Positions 33,763 through 43,200 of a stretch of 64,000 nt of DNA are shown in pieces; position 1 is the stretch's first letter, and every line of letters starts with the position of its first letter. The stretch is from the NCBI RefSeq assembly GCF_018619435.1, contig NZ_JAHFZF010000017.1, forward strand, positions 8,001-72,000. The letters run 5' to 3'. Under the pieces are notes generated by a model that ran no database searches, had not been told where the DNA came from, and worked only from the letters and a program-made list of their open reading frames with translations. The stretch comes from Rhodoferax sp. U11-2br (lineage in GTDB: Bacteria; Pseudomonadota; Gammaproteobacteria; Burkholderiales; Burkholderiaceae_C). The position numbers and the translations under genes were made by a program.

Positions 33763-35256
33763 TTACATCCAGTAAGACAGCCAGGTTTTGCGGTTGACAT
33801 TTAGTGCAATCGCCGGATCGGTGTAATAAGAGTCCGCCTTATCATGGGTGGAAGAAATTTCTTCAAAAACTACACCTTCGTCAGTGCGAAACGCATGACG
33901 CACTCCGCGATTGACGGTGATCACGTCGCCCGCTCGGGCCTGCAGTTCTTTGCCATCAAGCCAAATGTCCAAAGCGCCATGGAGCACCACAAAAGTCTCT
34001 TCTTTTTCTAAGTGGTATTGCTCCGGGTGGCTCTGTCCAGGAAGCATAACCAGCAGCTTCTTGCAATATTCACGGTTCACCACCGTGACCATGGTCAGCC
34101 CAACTTCATCGAAACGCCCCAAACCGTAGTGGTGTGAAATTTCAAGATCAGACTTTCCCGGGACCACGACGTTGCCAGCTTTGAGTAGCCTCTTTACTCC
34201 ATCCACAATTGTCAGAATCTGCCCACGTAATTGCGACTCTGTGATGTCAGCGATATGCACCGGCTGTCCCGCTGCAATCGGATTGGTAGTGACGTAGCGG
34301 CTATATTTTGACCACTGGTTGGCTGTCAACTGGCCATCCACTGGAGGAAACGCAAACTCGACCATGTTGTGGGTGATCGTTGTGCCGGCAGGAATCTCGC
34401 ACGTGGCAAAGACGCCTCGGCGCAACGAGTTCAATCCTGCACGTTCCGACTGCGATGGGGTGTAGCGCGTCGAGTCGCCACACATGGACATCGCACGACG
34501 TGCCGACTCCAGCCATGCAGTGATTTGCGGAGGTGTGGCGGAGTACGCGTTCGCTGCGTATTTTTCAGTGGGCAACACAACATGTTTTTCAAACACCTGC
34601 GCACCCTTCGCCACGGCAACACACACCGCAGCCGTGTTATCCGGCGCCTCGTGCGTCGAATAACCAACGCGGCATTGAGGATAACGGCCACGCAAAATTT
34701 CGATTTGCCCGATCTGTAGAGATGCATCGGGCGTCGGATACTCCGCTACACAGTGCATCAGCGTGAGGTCTTTGTCCCGATGTAGGAAAAAGCTGACCAC
34801 TTTATCAATCTCATCGAGCGTTGCGCCAGCGGTTGATGCAATGATCGGTTTGTTGGTCTGGGCGATGCGCTCAAGTAATGGCCAGTCCGTTAAAGAACAG
34901 CTGGCGATCTTAATCGTGTGAATGCCATGTGCTTCAATCTGCCCCACCGAATTCTCATCAAAAGGCGTGCACACCGTGGTGAACCCCTGGGTAGACATTT
35001 CAGCAACCAGCGTTGCAAAAGCGTCCGCCGTCAGCCTAGTTTCTTCAAACCGCTTAACGTACTTGATGTCATCTCGCCCTCTGGCCGAGGTGTGGATGAA
35101 TGTATCTAAATCCCGGTATTGGAGCTTGAAGGCAAATGTGAAGTTTCCCTCAAACCCATCACAGGCCTGGCGCATCGCCCTGATCGTGGCAATTCCATGG
35201 GGGACATCTCCCATGTGATTGTTGGCCATTTCAAAGACTATCAGTGGCTTGGTCAT
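33763..35256 (-). CDS. NeuB-family synthase with SAF and C-terminal cupin domain
   Basis: 497 residues, against ~350 for plain NeuB. NeuB barrel at ~1-285 (FEMANNHMGDVPHGIATIRA, TVCTPFDENSVGQIEAHGI, KIASCSLTDWPLLE, VGYSTHEAPDN), SAF/antifreeze-like domain ~285-355 (NSLRRGVFATCEIPAGTTIT) and a cupin at ~385-475 (LLVMLPGQSHPEQYHLEKEE, GALDIWLDGKEL, GVRHAF). NeuB enzymes join PEP to an aldose to make nonulosonic acids; the cupin may act on the product or bind sugar. The loop after EKH differs from sialic acid synthases (VVLPTEKYAANAYSA), so the substrate is probably not ManNAc. It is 3 nt before the ThDP gene. Confidence 0.88.
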   Translation of the reverse strand: MTKPLIVFEMANNHMGDVPHGIATIRAMRQACDGFEGNFTFAFKLQYRDLDTFIHTSARGRDDIKYVKRFEETRLTADAFATLVAEMSTQGFTTVCTPFDENSVGQIEAHGIHTIKIASCSLTDWPLLERIAQTNKPIIASTAGATLDEIDKVVSFFLHRDKDLTLMHCVAEYPTPDASLQIGQIEILRGRYPQCRVGYSTHEAPDNTAAVCVAVAKGAQVFEKHVVLPTEKYAANAYSATPPQITAWLESARRAMSMCGDSTRYTPSQSERAGLNSLRRGVFATCEIPAGTTITHNMVEFAFPPVDGQLTANQWSKYSRYVTTNPIAAGQPVHIADITESQLRGQILTIVDGVKRLLKAGNVVVPGKSDLEISHHYGLGRFDEVGLTMVTVVNREYCKKLLVMLPGQSHPEQYHLEKEETFVVLHGALDIWLDGKELQARAGDVITVNRGVRHAFRTDEGVVFEEISSTHDKADSYYTDPAIALNVNRKTWLSYWM

Positions 35257-35427
35257 TATTCAACTCCGGTTGCATTCTGCGATTTTGACAGACCAACGGA
35301 CGACTAGTCATCAAAGATGCTGTTGTTTTTGGGGGCTTAATTGGCCTCTGTTGGTGCTGAAGAACAGTTGCCTCGATAACCTCTGCAGAGGGGTATCAAT
35401 ATTCAAGTGTCAGCTCGTTGTTGCAAA

Positions 35428-37092
35428 CTAAATCTGTGCAACCGCATTGGTAGGCATTGAAAAATACTCAACGTATTTTTTCCAGAACGGCGATTCTGCA
35501 TGTTCAAAGTAGGCTGCCATATGTTCATGAAATGACTGTGTATCATCCATGGCTTGGTAGCACTGAGCTGCAAAATAATGTGCGAAAGCATGATCCGGTT
35601 TAATTCGAATGACGTTCTTGAAGGCTTTCAGTGCTATGGAATATTCACCTAATCTGACATCCATGTTGTGCACAAAATTTAGCTCCAGATTCATCAGGTA
35701 TTGCATGTCCTGAATGTATTCGGCTGTGAAATCTTCGGTTTCAATCGAAGCTTTGCGAAAATCAGAGCCGAAAGTGTCCACCTTGATGTAGTTTTTCTTT
35801 TTAGCCAGTGCATGCATATCGCTTCCAACGATAGGGCTTGCACAGGCAATATTGAACCAATTGGTATGTATCTTCCGCAGATTGATACGGGCTTCTTCGA
35901 TATCTGCTTTTGTTTCACCTGGCATGCCGATGAGAATATTGGTGTTTGTGTAGATACCTAATTCTCGGCAGTCTTTTGCCACCCTCTCTGAAATGCGGAA
36001 TTTCAACGGCTTATGCATTTGCTCTTTGAGCACTTTCTCACTTCCTGACTCAACAGGAAGTACAAGATGTCTGACTCCAGCTGCATAAAACGCTTCAAGC
36101 ATAGGGCGATCAAGTGCATACAGCGTCAACCCATTTTGAAATAACGCCTCCAGTTTCAGCTCTCCGACGATTTGAAGTATCTCGTAAACCCGATCCTTAT
36201 CGCTCATTAAATGATCGTCCTGGAATACAACTGTAGTCGCCCCAAAGTCGTATTTCAGGCGGCTCATATCCTCACGGACACGCTCTATTGAATGGAATCG
36301 CATCTTTCGTCCGTGCGTTCTGTGTGACGCGCAGAACGTGCACAAATAGGGACAACCTCGCGATGTCATGATGTGGAACCCACGCTGGTTCTCGACACTG
36401 TGAAAGCTACTGGTCACAGGGTTGGTTGAGTGCTTTTCAATGTTGCAAAGGTTGTAATCAAAAAATGGGATCTCGTCTAACGCATCGATAAAATCATGTG
36501 CAGGGACGAAGAGCGCTGCATCCGTTGCTACTTTTTCTCTTGTAATCCATGAGCTGGACTTCCTCATGTAAGAGTGGTAGTCGCTAGACTGCATAAGACC
36601 TAAAAGTGGCCTTTCACCTTCACCGAAGCACAGACCATCGAAGAAAGTGCAATCCAGATCATTGAATATGTGCTCGTAACTGTTTGTGGGTATATTCCCA
36701 CCTCCAATGACCAGTGCATTGGGAAATAAATTTCGAGCGGCACGCCCACAATCCATGAAGTTAAAAAATGAGGGGCTGAAAAGAGACGAAACGCCTACTA
36801 CGTCAGGTTCGAAGCCAGATTTGATGATCAGATCTACGCAACAGTCATAGAAGTTGTCATACGGAAAGTCGTCAAGGAGGTTGATCTCCGTGTTCAGATC
36901 CAATAACTGAACCTCTACATCGACAAACTTCTTGAGAAAGGCGCTCATAGAAATTGGCCCTAGCGGAAGATCAGTCGACAGGCTGTTATAGTATTTCCCG
37001 TTCTTTTTCTTAAATGAACGTGAGTTATGTTCCGGACTTAAGAATGATTCAAAAGTGATGTGCATTGGCACAATAAAAAGAAGTTTTTTCAT
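35428..37092 (-). CDS. B12-binding-type radical SAM protein with C-terminal TPR-like helices
   Basis: 554 residues from the ATG at 37092. N-terminal cobalamin-binding-like Rossmann domain (PDVVGVSSLFSPSFFNFM, ALVIGGGNIPTNSYEHIFND) followed by the radical SAM motif TSRGCPYLCTFCASHRTHG near residues 242-260. The C-terminal ~60 residues look like TPR helices (SIALKAFKNVIRIKPDHAFA). A true cobalamin-ligand His is not obvious, so B12 use is uncertain. Clearly A+T-rich (about 43% G+C in one 60-nt line). It sits between the OGT gene and the NeuB gene. Possible methyltransferase or sugar-modifying enzyme; substrate unknown. The 171 nt downstream (35257-35427) hold only a small CCTCTGCAGAGG palindrome. 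Confidence 0.8.
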   Translation of the reverse strand: MKKLLFIVPMHITFESFLSPEHNSRSFKKKNGKYYNSLSTDLPLGPISMSAFLKKFVDVEVQLLDLNTEINLLDDFPYDNFYDCCVDLIIKSGFEPDVVGVSSLFSPSFFNFMDCGRAARNLFPNALVIGGGNIPTNSYEHIFNDLDCTFFDGLCFGEGERPLLGLMQSSDYHSYMRKSSSWITREKVATDAALFVPAHDFIDALDEIPFFDYNLCNIEKHSTNPVTSSFHSVENQRGFHIMTSRGCPYLCTFCASHRTHGRKMRFHSIERVREDMSRLKYDFGATTVVFQDDHLMSDKDRVYEILQIVGELKLEALFQNGLTLYALDRPMLEAFYAAGVRHLVLPVESGSEKVLKEQMHKPLKFRISERVAKDCRELGIYTNTNILIGMPGETKADIEEARINLRKIHTNWFNIACASPIVGSDMHALAKKKNYIKVDTFGSDFRKASIETEDFTAEYIQDMQYLMNLELNFVHNMDVRLGEYSIALKAFKNVIRIKPDHAFAHYFAAQCYQAMDDTQSFHEHMAAYFEHAESPFWKKYVEYFSMPTNAVAQI

Positions 37093-37232
37093 CGCTTGTC
37101 CAATCGATAGCGGTTCATTCAGTGCCGTTTGCATAGAAAAATATGCTACGGAGCGTCTTTTTAAAAGCTTTATTTTGATCGGCGTGGAAATCCCACGCAC
37201 CTAAAAAATAGCAGTGAATATATAAATTCTAT

Positions 37233-40200
37233 TTATAGGCGCTGTGTCATGTCGATGAAGTCATGAAGCTGTCGTTTGAACGCATCCTCAGTGGAAAAAT
37301 GGGCATGTAATACATCGCCAATTTTTCCATTTGGATCAATGTACCTGACATCGCATCCACAAATTTTGGCCTCATGAATGAGGATCGTAAACTCGTCATA
37401 CGTGTATAAGGTTTCAACGCTTCGCAAAAAGTCAGCTACTTGCCTACGTGTGCTTGGAAATGATCCTGTTATATAGTCACAGTCCTTGGGGTGGACCTTC
37501 AGGTCACGTCTCTTGCCAACATAAATGGCATTTCTTGTTTTTGGCGTGTTGTCTTTGTAAAAGAAAGATTCAGTCGTTGGCAGTTGAAGCATTGCCCCTC
37601 CTGAATATGGCGTTAGTTCTGGGTTGTATGCAACTAGTAATTCATGAGGCGCGTAGGTTTTGTCGCCGCCAATTTTCCCCGGGTAGTTCATGATGTATCG
37701 AACCACGCGCCTAACCTTCAGGGGGTTTCCATGAATTACTTCTGGGTAAATGACTATGTCGTCCTCGAACTGATTATCTGCATAACCATTAGTGGCGGCT
37801 ATCACGAGGGCATCATACCCAGCAAGAATAAGCCATTTTTGCAGCTCGAAACAGACCCTGATCCCAGCGCTGTTATGCCTGTACAGAGGCGCATAGATGA
37901 TATATCTACGTCCACTGCTTCTCGGTGCGATTAAGTAGCTGAGATCCGCAATCGAGCTTGGTTTGGGATCAGGCCATGGTGGCGCTGGTGGTAATCCCAA
38001 CTCTTCGATGCTGTATGACGAGGGTTTAGACTCTGGATTAAGGTGGTGTTCCAACGCACTCACGCTATCTGCCGCCATCTTCTCCGCCATTGCCGTGCTG
38101 AGACCGAATTTCTGGCCCCATTCAATAGCAGATGCTGCGGTATCAATTGCGCCCGAGCTGAGCAGCGCTTCAATGTAGGCAACCCAATGAGACTCCTCTT
38201 GCGGGTCGCTTTGCACGGCTGTTTCAAAGCGCGGCAATGCCAGTGCGGCACCATTTAACTTGAGCTCGACTCTCCCAAGGCGGAAGTTAACAGTCGCGTT
38301 GAGGGGGGCAAGCTTCAAAACTTCTTGGTACAGACATGCCGCAGCGACGAGATTGTCAGAAGCTTCATTGTTTTTAGCTAGCTGAATCAGGTTCTGCGCA
38401 AGTGCGCTGTTATCTTGCTCCGACTGTTGTGTTGCCGACGCCAAAGGCACGTAGCAATTTTCAGTTGAGTGCGTGCTGCACCACTGTTGCCAAACATTTT
38501 GCAGCAGCGTCTCAAATGCCTGCCCAAATGCTTCCATTTTGCAGAGGTTCGATTGGGTAAATTGTGCACGTAACTGTGCTCGAACGCTGGCAAGACCTCT
38601 CGTATTCTGTGCCCACTCACTGGCGCGATCTACAAATTCTTCAATGCTGCGTGCAACAAAACTATCCTGACCCAAATGGTGCATCAAGCTGGCGCTGAAG
38701 CGGCTGGCGGGTGTTTCACCAGCGAGGCAAAGGGTGGGTATTCCCATCCATGCCGCATGTGCAGTGGTTGCACCGCCTCCGTGTGGGAAGGTATCCAGAC
38801 AAATGTCTACCTGCTGGTGCAGCGCTAAATAATCAGCGGTTGCCAAGCGTGGGAAGAACTTGAGTCGGCTCACATTGATGCCGTGTTCTGCAAATGTTGT
38901 TGTTATGGTTTGTTGACTTGCGGCTTCAATGCCCGCCAGCACAAGCTGTGAGTTTGGAGCGTTTTGCATGACCATCGACCACAAGGCGATAACCGAATCA
39001 TTGATCTTGGTGACGCGGTTAAAACTGCCGAAGGTGATATATCCGTTGCGCAGCGCTGGCAATTCATTGACGGGGGGCGCCAATGGGCTCGGTTCAAATA
39101 CCGCGGCGTTGGGCAGGTACGCCATTTTTTCGACAAATTGCCAATCCAGCTCACCGGGCGGTATCCAATAGGCGTCGCACACGTAGTAGTCCATCGCCTG
39201 TAGACCCGTGGTACCCAAATATCCCAGCCAACTCATTTGCACTGGGGCAGGTTTGCGGGCAAAGGTTAGAAGACGGTTCTTGGCCGTATGACCGGAAAGG
39301 TCGATCAGTATGTCGATGCCGTCGGCGCGGATATGTTGCGCCAATTGAACATCGGTCAATTGGGCTACGGGGTGCCAGTGCACAAAGTAAGTGCGCATGC
39401 GCTGGGTCACAGCATCTTCACGCGTTCCGGAATAGTAGGCGTGAAGGACCAGGCCCTGTCTCTTGCCTACGGCCTCAAATGCAGGTTCCAGGAACTCAGT
39501 CAGGGCGTGGTGACAAAAATCTCCCGAGACGAAACCGATCTGCAGCTGGCGTGTGGGGTTTTTGTCGTTCGGGTGAGTTCGCCAGCCTGATCGAAGGGCT
39601 GTTTCAAATGCTTCACCGAATGCCAGATGCTCGGCGAATAAGTGTTGAGGCTCAACCAACACATCATGGTTCAGCAAATAGAGAACGTTACTGGCCGCCA
39701 CAGCGCGTCGTGGCTCATGCGCCATATCTGCGCGATAGTAGCTTGCCTGCGCTTCGGATAGCCTCCCTTGATCTTCAAGGGCATTGCCCAGTTGAATGTG
39801 AGCACTGGCATCGCAGGAATCTATTTCCACTGCCCGGCGACAGCACCCTTCGGATTCCTGAAACTGCCCCTGAAGACGTAGCACCATTCCCAGATTGACA
39901 GCTGCTTTGCCATAGTTGGGTGCTATATCAAGCGCCTTTCTGAGGTTGGCCTCCGCTTCAGGTAATCGGTTTAGCGCCGAAAGGACTACGCCTAGGTTGA
40001 CATAGGTCGTCGGATCTTCGGGATGGAGATCGATGTATCGAGTCAGGGGCCCAATAGCGTTGTCAAACCGTTCTTGGGCTTGGTAGACGTATCCGAGAAT
40101 GCCCCAAGCAAAGCCATCTTGCGGAAAACGGTTAGTCAGTGTTCGCGCCAAAACCTCTGCGGCGGGGTATTGCTGTTGCTCGTACAAGTTGGAAAGCGTA

Positions 40201-43200
40201 TCCAGTTCCTGTTTGGAGGGGGCAGCCGATTCAGGAAGCGCTGAAGTTGGGTGAAGGTCTGGATGTGAATCAAGCGCAATCCGCGCCGGAGGCAAATCGT
40301 CGCACCACCGTTGCCACATGATCCTCAGCAGAGCAGCCAAGTTGTCAGCGAATACCGAGTGCTGGCCCAAGGCTGATTGATTAAAGCGATCACGCATTCC
40401 TTGTCGAATCACTGCGAGTTCGGTTGTGTGTTCCGCCCAATAGCGACCTTTGGCCAAGTAGTCGTCAATGCTTGTGGCAATGAAGTCGTCTAAGCCTAGG
40501 TGGTGCATGGCGCTTGCTCCAAATCGACTGGCCGGACTTTCACCCGCTAACGAGAGGGAAGGAACTCCCATCCATGCCGCATGTGCGGTTGTTGCCCCGC
40601 CGCTGTAGGGGAATGTATCCAGGCAAAAGTCAACTTGATGATGCAGTGCCAGATATTCTTGTAGGTTGGAGCGGGGGAAAAAAGTCAGACGATTCGGTTC
40701 AATGCCTTCGTCTGAGAATCTGTGAAATAGCTCAAGCTGACTTTCGACGGGGATACCACCAAACACCATTTGGGCATTGGGAACTTCCCGTAGCAACATC
40801 GACCACAAAACAATGACGGCTGGATTGAGCTTGTTGGTGCGGTTGAAACTGCCAAAAGTGATGTGACCATTTGTCAGGGCAGGCAGCGCATTGATGTTTG
40901 GTGCCAAAGGACTTGGCTGAAAGATGATGGCTGATGGCAGGTACGCGGGCTTCTCGGAAAATTGCCAATCAAGTTCGCCAGGCGTCACCCAGAAGGTGTC
41001 GCATAGAAAGTAGTCCATGGCCTGCAATCCGCTGGTTCCCAAATAGCCTAGCCAACTGACCTGAATAGGTGCGGGTTTCCGAGCAAAGGTCAGCAGTCGA
41101 TTGTGCGCAGTGTGGCCAGACAGGTCGAACAAAATGTCTATGTTGTCGGTGCGAATACGCTCAGCCAACTCATCCTCAGACAAACCAGCCACTGAACGCC
41201 AGTTCGCGAAGCTTCCACGCAAACGTTTGGTCGCGGCATCATCATAAATATGCGTGTAGTAAGCAAAGAGTACCAAGTCTTTCTTTTTCTCAAGAAAGGC
41301 GAATGTGGGCTCAAGAAAGTTGGTTAAGGCATGGTCATAGAAGTCACCCGAGACAAATCCGATACGTATCGTCCTGTTGGGGTCCTTTGTATTGCTGTGA
41401 TCTTTCCAGGTGGTGCGCAACGAGGGTTCAAATTGCTGGCCAAAAGCCATGTGCTCAACATGAAGTTGTTGGGGTGTAGTGTGAAGATCTAGACTTAGGC
41501 TGTACAGCAGATTGCTCTGCGCCGCAGCCCAATTTGGCTTCAATTGGAGCGCCTTGCGATAGGCATCCTTGGCATCGGTGGCGCGCCCTTGGTCTTTTAA
41601 TGCGATAGCCAGGTTGTTGTATACCTCGGCCCAATCTGGTTTCAACGCCAGTGCTTGGTGATAGCATGTCAGTGATTCTGTGTACTTTCCTTGCGCGTGG
41701 AGCGCATTACCTAGGTTATTGTGCGCAAGCGCCATCTTCGGTTGCAGCTCAATTGCTTGTCTGCAATACATTTCTGCCTCCGGGAACAAGCCCATGGTTT
41801 GGAAAATGTTGCCAAGATTGCAATAGGCGTTGGGTTCACTTGGACGCAAACCCACTGCGCGGACGTAACTTCTCACAGCGTCGTCTAACAAACCCTGTTG
41901 CTGAAATTCTGCAGCAAGATTGAAATGGGCCTCATAGTCATCAGGTCGCGCTTCTGCCGTCGTCTTGTGAGCCGCCAAAGCTTCGTCAAAACGCCCAAGC
42001 TTGTGCAAAATCGACCCTAATAGTTTCCGAGGCAAGCCATGACCAGGAAATCTGCGAATCAACTCTCGTGAAAATGATTCTGCTTCTTCAAGGTTTTGTT
42101 GCTCATACAGGCGCCGCAGTGTTCGCAGATCCCATGCTGACGGATCAAGGGTTTCTTTGGGGGGGCTGAGCGTAACGTTTGCGGTGATGGTCTCAACGCT
42201 CAAAGCAACTGGGGGCAATCCATTGCACCAGCGTTGCCACATGGTGTACAGCATAGCTTCAAAATTATCGGCAAACTCAGCGTATTGAACCAAGGGTGAT
42301 ACGCTAAAACGAGCCCGCATTCCTTGGCGAATATCAGCTAATTCCGAAGCATGCTCAGCCCAGTAAATGCCTTTGGCCACAAAGTCATCCGCACAGGTGG
42401 CGATGAATTCATCCAGACCGAGTTGGTGCAACTCTGCCGCGCCAAACCGACTTGCAGGGGTTTTTCCGGCGAGGCACAACGTGGGGATACCCATCCATGC
42501 GGCATGAGCTGTGGTTGCTCCACCACCGAATGGTAAAGTGTCAAGACAAAAATCTACCAGATGGTGCAGGGCCAAATAGTCCGTCTGGACAACTCGACCG
42601 AAAAACGTTAAGCGATTCTTTGCGACTCCTTCTCGTTCAAACAGTTTACTAATTCCGTCTTGGTGCTCTGGCGGTATCGCTGCCAAGACCATTTTTGAAT
42701 TGGGAATATGGTGCAAAAGCTTCGACCATAGACCAATCACGGCATCGTTGATCTTGTTTTGTCGATTAAAGCTGCCAAAGGTGATGTATCCGTTGACCAG
42801 CGCGGGAAGCGAATTAACCGGAGGCGAAAGATGATTCGGCTCAAAAACCACGGCCGTTGGCAAATATGCCATCTTTTCAGAAAATTGCCAATCAAGCTCG
42901 CCAGGTGGAATCCAAAACGTGTCAGCGACATAGTAGTCCATTGACCTAAGGCCCGTGGTCCCCAAATATCCCAGCCAACTTATCTGAACTGGGGCTGGCT
43001 TTTGGGCAAAAGTCTGCAGGCGGTTCAGCACAGTGTGGCCGTTGAGATCTATGAGAATATCAATCTGGTCTTTGCGGATTTGGGTTGCTAATTCGTCGTC
43101 GGAGAGATTGCTGACGGTGGTCCAACTGGATAGGTAGTCTTGTAGCCGCCGAGTAACTGCATCTTCGTTTGTGTTGTTGTAGTAAATGTGCAGTGACAGA

